In this document: positions 30,425 to 38,837 of the stretch, in pieces | Layout of the letters: each line of letters begins with the position of its first letter | Position numbering within the stretch: the stretch's first letter is position 1 | Assembly (NCBI GenBank): GCA_018818165.1 | Contig: JAHISP010000035.1 | Span: 42,340 to 106,339 of the forward strand | Direction: 5' to 3' | Length of the DNA: 64,000 nt | Origin: Bacteroidota bacterium | GTDB lineage: Bacteria > Bacteroidota > Ignavibacteria > Ignavibacteriales > Melioribacteraceae | The notes under the pieces: model-generated | Databases searched by the model: none | What the model saw: the letters and a program-made list of their open reading frames with translations, nothing else | Told to the model about the DNA's origin: nothing | Position numbers and translations under genes: made by a program

Positions 30425-30604
30425 TTATGATTCTGGAACAAACATTGAACGTCCAGCATAGTATCCACAACTTGGACACGCTCTATGATTCAATTTCATT
30501 TCTCCACAATTGGAACACGCGGTTAATGTAGGAGCCGAAGCTTTATAGTGGGTTCTTCTTTTGTCTCTTCTACTTTTTGATATCTTTCTCTTTGGATGCG
30601 CCAT
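30425..30604 (-). CDS. rpmF: 50S ribosomal protein L32
   Basis: A 59-residue basic protein read directly from the sequence: [14 protein letters not shown] at the start and a zinc ribbon C-S-N-C ... C-P-S-C with both Cys pairs kept. It lies 12 bases before plsX and 14 after the DUF177 gene, the usual duf177-rpmF-plsX arrangement. Confidence 0.96.
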   Translation of the reverse strand: MAHPKRKISKSRRDKRRTHYKASAPTLTACSNCGEMKLNHRACPSCGYYAGRSMFVPES

Positions 30605-30618
30605 AACACTGCCTTATA

Positions 30619-31131
30619 TTAATTTAGTTTTCCTTTTAGTTTTAGTAACGGCTCCCATACAGAATTACCTGTATTTATGGAACAATTACAATCTGTTTCA
30701 TTTTTATTAACACCACAAACTGAGCATAATCCTTTGCAATCTTCTTTGCAAAGGATTTTCATTGGTATTGTTAATATAGCATTTTCAATAGTATCATTGG
30801 TTAAATCAATTTTATCATCATCAGGTGATAAGTAATATATTCCACTTTCATCTTCTTCATCACTACTTTTACTTTGAGTAATGAAATAAATATTTTTGAA
30901 ATCGGTTTCAAATTCAGATTCAAATTCATACATACATCTATCACACACTTGCTTTGCAACTATATGAAGATTGCAATTTAACACAATCTGAGTTGATGAT
31001 TTATCCATTTTACAATTTAATAGAATTTTGCCAACAAAATTTTCTTGAAGATTAAGTTCTTCAACATTGTTTTCAAAAACAAACTGATGAACACCATTCT
31101 TATAATTATTGAATTTTATCTGCATGTACAT
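30619..31131 (-). CDS. DUF177 (YceD-like) protein
   Basis: 170 residues of the DUF177/YceD family, which in other bacteria and plastids is linked to 23S rRNA accumulation. C-D-R-C near residue 60 and a Cys-rich end (C-K-E-D-C, C-S-V-C-G, C-N-C) suggest metal binding in this member. Two starts two codons apart (31131 and 31125) are both possible; neither has a strong ribosome site. First gene of the L32/fatty-acid operon, whose promoter should lie in 31132-31261. Confidence 0.9.
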   Translation of the reverse strand: MYMQIKFNNYKNGVHQFVFENNVEELNLQENFVGKILLNCKMDKSSTQIVLNCNLHIVAKQVCDRCMYEFESEFETDFKNIYFITQSKSSDEEDESGIYYLSPDDDKIDLTNDTIENAILTIPMKILCKEDCKGLCSVCGVNKNETDCNCSINTGNSVWEPLLKLKGKLN

Positions 31132-31261
31132 TCTTATTAAAATTTAGCTACTAAATTTAATTAAAGAGATGTTTATAATCAAGAAATAGTTATTCTATAA
31201 TAAGTTACATGAAATTTGATATAATTGCGAATAAACTCAAAAATACATCCAATTCGTTTTA

Positions 31262-32638
31262 TTAATTCCTACTTCTTTTTAGCCCTAGTCTTTCTAACCT
31301 TGAGCGGAGGTGCCTTTCAGTAATATTTAGGATTCTTGCTGCAGCACTTTGATTTCCATTTGTTCTATTTAATGCTTCTTTAATAATTTCTGTTTCAAAC
31401 GATTTCATTTTTTCTTCGTATTCATTATCCAAATTTTGTGGATCCAAAATCATTTTTTCAAAAGACGCATCAACTTGAAGTGGTAAATCTTTAATTCCAA
31501 TATTTTCATCTCTACATAAAACTATTGCCCTTTCAATCATATTTTCCAATTCCCTTACATTTCCGGGGAAGTTGTATTTTACAATTTTATCAAGCGCTTC
31601 TGATGTTATTCCAGAAACATTCTTTTCATTAATCTCAGCATATTTTTTTATAAAATATTCCACAAGTAGTGGAATATCTACTCTTCGTTCTCTCAATTTG
31701 GGAATTTTAACAGAAACTACATTTAATCGGTAATATAAATCTTCTCTAAATTCTTCATTTTTTATCATTTCTTCTAAATTGCGGTGAGTTGCTGCAATTA
31801 TTCTTACATTTACTTTAATAGGTGTACTGCTTCCTAAGCGTTGAATTTCACCAAATTGTATTCCTCGAAGTAACTTCACTTGTATGCTCAAAGGAATATC
31901 GCCAACTTCATCAATAAAAAGTGTTCCCCCATCGGCTTCTTCAAATCGCCCTTTCCGTTGATTTATTGCGCCTGTAAATGCACCTTTTTCATGCCCAAAT
32001 AATTCACTTTCCATCAAATTTTCGGAAAGAGATGCAACATTAACAACAACAAATGGCTTATCTTTTCTATTACTTGCATAGTGAATTGCTTTAGCAATTA
32101 CTTCCTTTCCTGTTCCACTATCACCACGTACCATAACTGTGGCCTTACTATTTGCAACTCTTCCAACAATATTAAGCACATCCTCCATTTCACCACTTTG
32201 TGAAATTATTGAATTAAACTTGAATTTTTCTTGTAACTGCTCTCTTAATATTTTATTTTCAGAAATAAGCACACGCTTTTCGCCAACTCTATTAATTAGA
32301 TTTTCAAGTTCATCTAAATCAATTGGTTTTGTTAAATAGTCATAAGCTCCATTTTTCATAATTCCAATTGCATCTTCAACATTTCCAAAAGCAGTAATTA
32401 CAACTACATCTATATTCGGATTTATTTCTTTTGTCTCTTTTAGAACTTCTAGTCCGTTTTTTATTGGCATTCTATAATCAGTTAAAACCAAATCAATAAC
32501 ATTGCTTTTAATTACATCAACTCCCTCTTGACCATTTGAAGCAGTGTATATTGTGTGTCCTCGTCTTAACAAAAAACTTTTGATAGACGCAATAATTGAT
32601 TCTTCGTCGTCAATTAACAAAATGGATAATTTCTGCAT
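31262..32638 (-). CDS. Sigma-54-dependent response regulator (NtrC family)
   Basis: 458 residues. Receiver domain (1-~120) with D-D-E-E and phospho-acceptor in L-T-D-Y-R-M-P near 54, AAA+ domain (~145-385) with G-D-S-G-T-G-K-E, the sigma-54 contact loop G-A-F-T-G-A, Walker B G-G-T-L-F-I-D-E and the R-finger region, then a Fis-type helix-turn-helix (N-Q-S-A-A-A-R-I-L-N-I). It should activate RNA polymerase-sigma-54. It is 12 bases after its cognate kinase gene in one operon. Confidence 0.95.
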   Translation of the reverse strand: MQKLSILLIDDEESIIASIKSFLLRRGHTIYTASNGQEGVDVIKSNVIDLVLTDYRMPIKNGLEVLKETKEINPNIDVVVITAFGNVEDAIGIMKNGAYDYLTKPIDLDELENLINRVGEKRVLISENKILREQLQEKFKFNSIISQSGEMEDVLNIVGRVANSKATVMVRGDSGTGKEVIAKAIHYASNRKDKPFVVVNVASLSENLMESELFGHEKGAFTGAINQRKGRFEEADGGTLFIDEVGDIPLSIQVKLLRGIQFGEIQRLGSSTPIKVNVRIIAATHRNLEEMIKNEEFREDLYYRLNVVSVKIPKLRERRVDIPLLVEYFIKKYAEINEKNVSGITSEALDKIVKYNFPGNVRELENMIERAIVLCRDENIGIKDLPLQVDASFEKMILDPQNLDNEYEEKMKSFETEIIKEALNRTNGNQSAAARILNITERHLRSRLERLGLKRSRN

Positions 32639-32650
32639 AATATATTTTTC

Positions 32651-34654
32651 CTAAATATTTATTGGTATTGAAATTGTGAAAGAAGTACCTTTTTCTTGGG
32701 AACTATCAACAGTTACAATACCATCATGTTCATTAACTATTCTTTGAATTATACTTAAACCAATGCCTGTTCCTTTTGCTTTGGAAGTAAAATAAAGGTT
32801 AAATATTTTTTGTAAATTTTCTTTTGGAATTCCTTCTCCAGTATCACATAATTTTATCTCTACATTTTTATCAATTTTTGCAATAATTAAGTCAATTTGT
32901 CCCGAATCTTTTATTGATTCAATAGAGTTTGTAATTAGATTAATTAAAACTTGCTTTATTTGGTTTTTATCCCAATTTACTATTCCATCCCAATTTTCCT
33001 TAAGAGAAAATTTAATTCCTTTTTCTTTTAAAAGTGGGGCAAATTGTTCTTCAATTGTAGTGAGTAAGTCTTTGAGTTGGAATTTATTTTTCAATATTGG
33101 TTCTGGTCTTGAAAAACGCAAAAAATTCTCAATTGTTCTATTCATTCTTTGAACTTCTTTAGATACAATTTTTGCCAGTGAATGAAATTCATCTTTGTCA
33201 TTAATCGGTTCAAAATCTTTATCCAATTGCTGAACAATAGTTGCAATAGAATTTAGAGGATTTCTAATCTCGTGTGCAACGCCAGAAGCTAGTTGCCCCA
33301 TAGCGTTCATTTGTTCATTTCGTGAAATTTGTCTTTCTAATTTTTTAAGTTCTGTTAAATCTTTAATAATTAATACCGTATTCTCATTCCCATTTTCATC
33401 CATAAAATTACTTTTAGAAATTAGAAGTTCTTTATTTTTATTTTTAATTTCACATTCAATTTGCTGAATATTATTTTCATTAAAATTGATTGAACAATCT
33501 TTCCCAAATAATTCTTTTAACTCTTTACCCATTATTATTTGTTTTGATGATTCAAAAAGAAGTTCAGCAGATTTATTTATTTCAATTATACTATTCGAAT
33601 TGTTAATTACAACTATCGCATCACTAACTGAACCAATCAATTTCTTGGAATAAGTCTCAATTTTTTGATATTGTTTTTTTACTAAATCCAAATTTTGACG
33701 AACAAAAAGAAGTGTTATCATCATAAATCCAAAAACAAAAAGGATAATTCCAGAAATAATAATTCTACGCTGCAACCTTTTGTTAATAACTTCCAACGGT
33801 TCTAGATTTAAGCCAATTCTATAAAATCCAATTAACCTGCCTTCCAAAACAAAAGGATGAAGAGCTTCAAGAACCTCGCCGTTAGAATTCTGGGCAATTC
33901 TCCACTGATAGGTTGAATCGGATTTTGCCCATTGTGAGGAACTAATGTTTTTTAATAATTCAATTCCATCAATATTCCCAGATGCAGCTAAAATTCCATT
34001 ATTATTTTCTAAAATTGCATAATTTACATCTCTATTTTCGGTTAATCTTTTAATTAGAACACCAAATCCAATTCTCTTTTTAAATGCCAAAAGTTCAGCC
34101 GCATCAAGGTTTAATACAATTGCATCATTATTTTTGCTTGCAACTGCAACAACGTATCTCATTCCCTCTTCTTTTCTGGCATTTTTAAATCCAACAATTA
34201 ATGTATCAACATAATCATTAAAAATAGGTTTTAGGTTTTCTTTAACAAGCTTAGTTGATATTTGTTCATGTTCGTCCATTGGATGACTTGTAAATATTTT
34301 TATGCCATTATTTTTAAATATGTGGATTCTGTTTATTCTATTTTGAATTGCAATTTGGTTTAGAATTTTGTTATCAATTCTACCTTGATTATAAAATATT
34401 TTAATTGAATTTGCATTATTGAGTAATCTATTTTGTATTTCTGTTTCTACTTCGTCTGATGCATAGAGAACTTCTTCTGAAGATACGATTATACTTTGTA
34501 ATAAAGAGTGAGCTTCTTCAGACATAAGATGAAGCATTTCGTCTTTACTTTGTTGTAATTCATAATATGAAGAAAATATTACAAGTAATGCAATTGCTAA
34601 AAAAATAAAAAGTAGAATACTTGGTTTAATAAATATGTCTTTAATAAATTTCAA
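32651..34654 (-). CDS. Membrane sensor histidine kinase with periplasmic sensor and PAS domain
   Basis: 667 residues starting at a TTG. TM1 ~12-30, periplasmic sensor of ~265 residues (a double-Cache-like size), TM2 ~298-320, PAS ~335-440, then the H box G-V-A-H-E-I-R-N-P-L-N-S near 457-468, N box N-L-I-T-N-S-I-E-S, D-T-G-E-G-I-P and G-T-G-I-G-L-S-I. All catalytic motifs are intact. The signal is unknown. It lies 2 bases after the DUF4405 gene and directly before the NtrC-type regulator. Confidence 0.94.
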   Translation of the reverse strand: MKFIKDIFIKPSILLFIFLAIALLVIFSSYYELQQSKDEMLHLMSEEAHSLLQSIIVSSEEVLYASDEVETEIQNRLLNNANSIKIFYNQGRIDNKILNQIAIQNRINRIHIFKNNGIKIFTSHPMDEHEQISTKLVKENLKPIFNDYVDTLIVGFKNARKEEGMRYVVAVASKNNDAIVLNLDAAELLAFKKRIGFGVLIKRLTENRDVNYAILENNNGILAASGNIDGIELLKNISSSQWAKSDSTYQWRIAQNSNGEVLEALHPFVLEGRLIGFYRIGLNLEPLEVINKRLQRRIIISGIILFVFGFMMITLLFVRQNLDLVKKQYQKIETYSKKLIGSVSDAIVVINNSNSIIEINKSAELLFESSKQIIMGKELKELFGKDCSINFNENNIQQIECEIKNKNKELLISKSNFMDENGNENTVLIIKDLTELKKLERQISRNEQMNAMGQLASGVAHEIRNPLNSIATIVQQLDKDFEPINDKDEFHSLAKIVSKEVQRMNRTIENFLRFSRPEPILKNKFQLKDLLTTIEEQFAPLLKEKGIKFSLKENWDGIVNWDKNQIKQVLINLITNSIESIKDSGQIDLIIAKIDKNVEIKLCDTGEGIPKENLQKIFNLYFTSKAKGTGIGLSIIQRIVNEHDGIVTVDSSQEKGTSFTISIPINI

Positions 34655-34656
34655 TT

Positions 34657-35490
34657 TTACTCTGATATCAATGCATTAATAATGTCTGTTGGAAGTATTT
34701 TATTTTCAGTTGCAATATCTTTTAATCGTGTATCTTCTAAAACAATTATATTCTTTTCCTTAAGTATATTTACTCCGCTCTCCCAAGTTAAACCATTTTC
34801 AGCAAAAATTTCTGATATTTTTTTCCTTCCTAATCCACTACCTAGTTTAATATTAGAACTTGTATTTGTAGCCTTGTCTTTAGAAATTAATGTTGTATAA
34901 ATATCATTTGGGTAAACACTATATTCTTCTGCTAGAGTTTCTAATGTTTGCAAAGTATCTTTTACTACGTAGCCATTTATTGCTAATCTTTGAACAAGTT
35001 GATTTGTAGATAAACTCAATTGTATTGCTAATTCCGAAATTGTAAATCTTTCAGCATGAGCAACTGGTGGTTCATTTTTTTCATCACTCCAAGAATTTGT
35101 AAAATCTTCTCCAAAATCAATTAAATTTACAAATGGGGTAACTTTGTAATAAGTTCCTAAAAACAATATTGAAGAAAAAAGAATAGACAGCGTTAATTCT
35201 TTTCTAATTGATGATACTCCCGAAATTTTACTAGCTAAATATGTAATTAAAGGTTTCCAATTATAGATAATATGAAGAACCGTTGCGAGGACAAAGACGA
35301 ATGTAAATATAATATGGGTAGCTTGCCATTCTGCTTTTGTTAATCCAAGAATTGACCAATATGACCAATTTGCAATTCTTCCTGGCGGGGCAATAAATAG
35401 TATTATTCCAGATATTGCCATAACAAGAAATGCGATTGTCATATACAAACTAATAAATGCGCGAAGTTTAAATTTTTTGTTCTTTATCAT
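34657..35490 (-). CDS. DUF4405-type membrane protein (cytochrome b-like) with duplicated C-terminal module
   Basis: 277 residues. TM segments at ~10-33, ~58-80 and ~98-115. The second helix region carries His residues (A-T-H-I-I-F, V-L-H-I-I-Y-N-W) as in DUF4405 membrane proteins, which are thought to bind haem b; haem binding here is inference. The C-terminal half holds two ~55-residue repeats sharing I-S-E-[LI] ... D-T-x-L ... A-x-E ... P-x-D-I ... L-I-S. The repeats resemble small helical peptide-binding or DNA-binding modules but are not a named domain to me. Seven bases after the barrel gene, two before the kinase gene. Confidence 0.8.
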   Translation of the reverse strand: MIKNKKFKLRAFISLYMTIAFLVMAISGIILFIAPPGRIANWSYWSILGLTKAEWQATHIIFTFVFVLATVLHIIYNWKPLITYLASKISGVSSIRKELTLSILFSSILFLGTYYKVTPFVNLIDFGEDFTNSWSDEKNEPPVAHAERFTISELAIQLSLSTNQLVQRLAINGYVVKDTLQTLETLAEEYSVYPNDIYTTLISKDKATNTSSNIKLGSGLGRKKISEIFAENGLTWESGVNILKEKNIIVLEDTRLKDIATENKILPTDIINALISE

Positions 35491-35497
35491 TTTTTTC

Positions 35498-36625
35498 CTA
35501 AAAAATATAGTTTAATGAGAGTGAAAGTGTATTTATATCATAATTAAAATTGTAGCTATTTGATTTATTAGTAATTAGGTAGTAATTTAAATTTAAGTTC
35601 AACTCATTACCATTATCAAAATAAATTGGCTTTGAAATAGAGGCAGAAAAAATACTTTGCTTATCTTGCCTTGCTACATAAACTTGATATTCAGTTTCGG
35701 ACAAATAAATTCCTTGCGACGGATAATTTTTATCTAAATAAGTATAATTTAATTTTAGAGAAATATCTAAAGGTAAAATTTGAGTAAGTGTTCCACCATA
35801 TGAATATCCTTCTTGACTAATTGGATCATCATAAAGTTCTGTATCGCCATAAGTTGATTGAATTAAACTTGCACTAAATCCACTGCCCGATAAAATTGTT
35901 TTATAGTTAAAGTTTAGTGCTAAGCCTGTGTTTTCTATTATTGATTGTGCTAATCTTCCATTTAAAACAAGTTGAGAAATATTAACGTTCTCTGAGTTGT
36001 AATAAATAAATTCAGTTCCGCTAACTGAATCAATATTTGCATTAAAATTTTTAAATCCTTTATAATTTAAAATAACTGTTCCAATTAGAGTCGTTTTTGT
36101 TTCAAAACTTTTCCTTCCTAATAATCCTGTTGAAGCAATCCAATTATTAAAATCTGGAATCTCAGAATAGTTCATTGAATTTAAAGATAAATTTGCTTCC
36201 CAATTAATATTTAACAATTGGAATTGCTTTTTTGCATATGCGGCATAGTTCAAATAATTGAAATAGTTGTTCAAATCCTTATTAAACCTCTGTTCAAAAT
36301 ATGCACCCCAAATAACTGATTCAGTTTCCTGATAAAAACCTAATTGATGCCAATAGTAATCAATATCGGATGATTCTTTAAATTTGGAATAACTTCCAAA
36401 ATAAAGGATATTAAAATCTTCAAATTCTCTTTCAATACCAACATTAAATGTTGATATAAAATCAGAATAAGGATTTACTGAACGAAATGGGTTGCTACTA
36501 TATTCTTGATTTGTTGCTAATTGAAAGTTCCATTGTCCAAATATTTGCAAAGAGTACAAAATGGATAAAATCACAAACATAGGTACTATTTTAATTTTGG
36601 AAAGATTTGTTACTATATTTCTCAT
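35498..36625 (-). CDS. Predicted outer-membrane beta-barrel protein
   Basis: 375 residues with an N-terminal signal peptide (~13-30, ending I-F-G-Q) and a body of alternating aromatic and polar strands rich in Tyr, Asn and Ser, finishing L-S-L-N-Y-I-F with a terminal Phe, the classic outer-membrane signature. Length allows about 14-16 strands. No family name is recognised. It overlaps the upstream calcium-repeat gene by four bases (ATGA), so the two are translated together. Confidence 0.75.
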   Translation of the reverse strand: MRNIVTNLSKIKIVPMFVILSILYSLQIFGQWNFQLATNQEYSSNPFRSVNPYSDFISTFNVGIEREFEDFNILYFGSYSKFKESSDIDYYWHQLGFYQETESVIWGAYFEQRFNKDLNNYFNYLNYAAYAKKQFQLLNINWEANLSLNSMNYSEIPDFNNWIASTGLLGRKSFETKTTLIGTVILNYKGFKNFNANIDSVSGTEFIYYNSENVNISQLVLNGRLAQSIIENTGLALNFNYKTILSGSGFSASLIQSTYGDTELYDDPISQEGYSYGGTLTQILPLDISLKLNYTYLDKNYPSQGIYLSETEYQVYVARQDKQSIFSASISKPIYFDNGNELNLNLNYYLITNKSNSYNFNYDINTLSLSLNYIF

Positions 36626-37059
36626 AATTTTCCTTTTCTTTTCCCTTTTTCATTATTATTATTTTCAATTCCATTTTTTCCACTTGAATTTTGTGGACCA
36701 ATTTCATTATTCATTCTGTTTTTCCAGAATTTTCTTTTTCTGCCTTTTCCATTAAATTGAAGATTATCATTTATTCCGTCACCATCACTATCAACATATT
36801 CAATAGAATTATCATTATCGCGTTTTTTCAACTTCATAAAATCTGCGTCAAGACCATTTGGAATGCCATCACCATCATGGTCAGGAGCGTTATCATTATA
36901 GCCATCACCATCAGCATCTATAAAATTTTCTTTATGAACATTTTGAATTGGGGAATTTTCTATTACTTTTTTTACTTTTGTTGAATCTTGAGCCAAAGCT
37001 ATATTTAGCATTAAAAATAAAGTAAAAAAGAAAAATAATTTGATATTTTTTTTATTCAT
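36622..37059 (-). CDS. Secreted protein with calcium-binding D-x-D-G-D repeats
   Basis: 145 residues: signal peptide to about residue 23 (L-A-Q), then repeats D-A-D-G-D-G-Y-N-D, D-H-D-G-D-G-I-P-N-G and D-S-D-G-D-G-I-N-D of the thrombospondin type 3/EF-hand-loop kind, then a basic Lys/Asn/Gly-rich tail. Such loops bind Ca2+ in characterised families. First gene behind the sigma-54 promoter at 37081-37096. Confidence 0.8.
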   Translation of the reverse strand: MNKKNIKLFFFFTLFLMLNIALAQDSTKVKKVIENSPIQNVHKENFIDADGDGYNDNAPDHDGDGIPNGLDADFMKLKKRDNDNSIEYVDSDGDGINDNLQFNGKGRKRKFWKNRMNNEIGPQNSSGKNGIENNNNEKGKRKGKL

Positions 37060-37080
37060 ATTAACCTCATTAGAAGAATG

Positions 37081-37096
37081 GCAATCTCTATGCCAA
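37081..37096 (-). promoter_or_regulatory. Sigma-54 (-24/-12) promoter
   Basis: On the minus strand TTGGCATAGAGATTGC keeps the essential GG-N10-GC spacing and most of the YTGGCACG-N4-TTGC consensus. The -12 element lies 22 bases before the ATG at 37059, so the leader would be only about 10 bases and the transcript would begin at or next to the GAGG ribosome site. The operon behind it encodes a sigma-54 activator, which supports the call. Confidence 0.7.
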
Positions 37097-37220
37097 TATT
37101 CAAAGCAAGAAAATAAGTGTATTTTAAGAAAATATTTGACGATATTGTTTTATTCAAAAAGCAATTAACGACATTAAAGGCGACTAGATTCGACATTTTT
37201 GGCGATTTGTTTTTTGCACA

Positions 37221-37245
37221 AAAAAAAGGAGTGCAATGCACTCCC
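37221..37245 (-). terminator. Rho-independent terminator after the 127-residue secreted protein gene
   Basis: GGAGTGCA (37228-37235) and TGCACTCC (37237-37244) form a perfect stem around a one-base centre, followed on the minus strand by eight T residues. It isolates the small gene at 37275-37658 from the sigma-54 operon downstream. Confidence 0.88.
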
Positions 37246-37274
37246 TAGCCAATTTATAACATTCACTTACTAAT

Positions 37275-37658
37275 TTATTTTCCGCCTCTTTTACCACTAC
37301 CTTTGTGATTAGAATCAAGATTACCAGTTCCAGTGCAAAGACCAGTTCCTTTTCCAGCTCCATTTTTTTTACCAAAACCAGTTCCATCTTGTGGTCTTGA
37401 AGCTGTGCCATCGCCATATCCATGACCCAAACCTTGTCCAGTTCCAGGATAAGAACCTTTTTTCTTCATTTTATTTTGCTGTTTGCTACCTTGAACAGAT
37501 GTTCCAAAATTATCGCAAATACCATCACCATTAGCATCTACCCAACTTGTGTTTTGTGCTTTATTTTGAGTTTGTACTTGCGCATCTTGAGCAAAAGCCA
37601 TATTAGTAATAGTTAAAAATATAACAGCTAGCAAGCCAAATTTTATTGTATGTTTCAT
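37275..37658 (-). CDS. Small secreted glycine-rich protein with one calcium-loop motif
   Basis: 127 residues: signal peptide (~1-23, M-A-F-A-Q), one loop D-A-N-G-D-G-I-C-D near 43-51, then a Gly/Lys-rich, low-complexity tail (G-K-K-N-G-A-G-K-G-T-G) with a few Cys. It resembles the calcium-repeat protein downstream in having a D-x-[DN]-G-D-G loop plus basic tail, so the two may be paralogues. Own terminator; own upstream region. Confidence 0.75.
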   Translation of the reverse strand: MKHTIKFGLLAVIFLTITNMAFAQDAQVQTQNKAQNTSWVDANGDGICDNFGTSVQGSKQQNKMKKKGSYPGTGQGLGHGYGDGTASRPQDGTGFGKKNGAGKGTGLCTGTGNLDSNHKGSGKRGGK

Positions 37659-37777
37659 TTTAACTCCATAGATTATTTATTACTAACAATGTATAAAATA
37701 TTATGCCAAAAAAAATAGTCCATTTACAATGCATAAAGATAATTTTTATATAGAAAGAAGTGAAAAGATATACTAAA

Positions 37778-37796
37778 TAGTCGTATCTATCGACTA
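37778..37796. promoter_or_regulatory. Inverted repeat, possible operator
   Basis: TAGTCG-N7-CGACTA, perfect 6-bp arms, lies about 120 bases upstream of the small secreted protein gene, where an enhancer-type activator could bind. Related CGAC words occur at 37160-37205 in front of the sigma-54 promoter (GGCGAC, TTCGAC, GGCGAT). Confidence 0.4.
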
Positions 37797-37810
37797 ATAT
37801 GGCGAATTGC

Positions 37811-38701
37811 TTACTGTTTTTTTCTCAAATAGAAAGTAAATGTAGAGCCTTTGCCAACTTTACTTTTAACATCAATTTTTGATCCATGTGCTTCAATTAT
37901 ATGTTTTACAATTGCTAACCCAAGACCAGTACCTCCAACAGATTTTGATCTAGCTTTATCAACTCGATAAAATCTTTCAAAAACTCTTGGCAAAGCCATT
38001 TCAGAAATTCCACAACCAAAATCTTTTACCGAAATTTCTACTTTTGAATTATTATCCTTTGTTTCTATTATTATTGGACCATCATCAGAATAACGAATAG
38101 CATTGCTTATTAAATTTACGAATACTTGTTTAATTTTATCTTTGTCACCAAAAACCAGAACTTCTTTATCATAAAATTTTGTTTCAAGTTTAAGACCTTT
38201 ATCCTCAGCAATTGATTCCAATTCCTCAACTATTCCATTAATAAATTCTGAAATATTAAAATAGGTAGGAAGCATTCTCATTTGTCCAGATTCAATCATT
38301 GAAATATCAATTAAATCATTTAGCAAAACATCAAGATTTTTTGTGTGGTTCATTGCCTTTTCAATAAATCTTCTATTCACTTTTTCATCGTCAATTGCGC
38401 CATTTAGCAGAGTTTCTAAAAATCCTTGAATGCTAAAAATAGGAGTTCGTAATTCGTGTGAAACATTTCCCAAAAAATCAGTTCTTGCTTGCGCTAATCT
38501 TTTCATATTAGCAATATCTTCTTGGTTTTTTTTGAACATCTCCTTAAGGTTCGTTTCAATAATTTCAAGATTGGAATCGAGTTTAATTTCTTCAACAGAA
38601 ATTTGTTTACCATTTTTTATGGCAAGAATTAATGAATCAATTTTTTCAATTCCTTTTCTTCTATTTAATCCAATTAGATACAAAAGGATTGTTGATGCCA
38701 T
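37811..38701 (-). CDS. phoR: PhoR-type sensor histidine kinase
   Basis: From the first ATG: 296 residues with H box N-V-S-H-E-L-R-T-P, N box N-L-I-S-N-A-I-R-Y, G boxes D-F-G-C-G-I-S and G-G-T-G-L-G-L-A. However, the same frame stays open upstream to a TGA near 38870 and encodes a hydrophobic stretch (codons about 10-30 before the ATG) that would form a first membrane helix, with the ATG lying inside the second. No ATG, GTG or TTG occurs there, so the true start is probably a rare codon such as ATT at 38833, just after the phoB stop. Likely partner: PhoB upstream. Confidence 0.88.
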   Translation of the reverse strand: MASTILLYLIGLNRRKGIEKIDSLILAIKNGKQISVEEIKLDSNLEIIETNLKEMFKKNQEDIANMKRLAQARTDFLGNVSHELRTPIFSIQGFLETLLNGAIDDEKVNRRFIEKAMNHTKNLDVLLNDLIDISMIESGQMRMLPTYFNISEFINGIVEELESIAEDKGLKLETKFYDKEVLVFGDKDKIKQVFVNLISNAIRYSDDGPIIIETKDNNSKVEISVKDFGCGISEMALPRVFERFYRVDKARSKSVGGTGLGLAIVKHIIEAHGSKIDVKSKVGKGSTFTFYLRKKQ

Positions 38702-38837
38702 AACTAAAGTTAAAGAAAGTAAAAGAATATTAGTTAAAGATAAATTGAAAAGAAAACTTAAAAATGGAATAAGACCAATGTTTATCCATAAAATTTCTTT
38801 TAAATAAACTTTACCAAATGATAATTCTGAAATAGTA

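Noticed and set aside
37680..37730. Second sigma-54 promoter before the 127-residue secreted protein
   Set aside because: A TTGGCATA half-site is present but the -12 GC is missing at the required distance.
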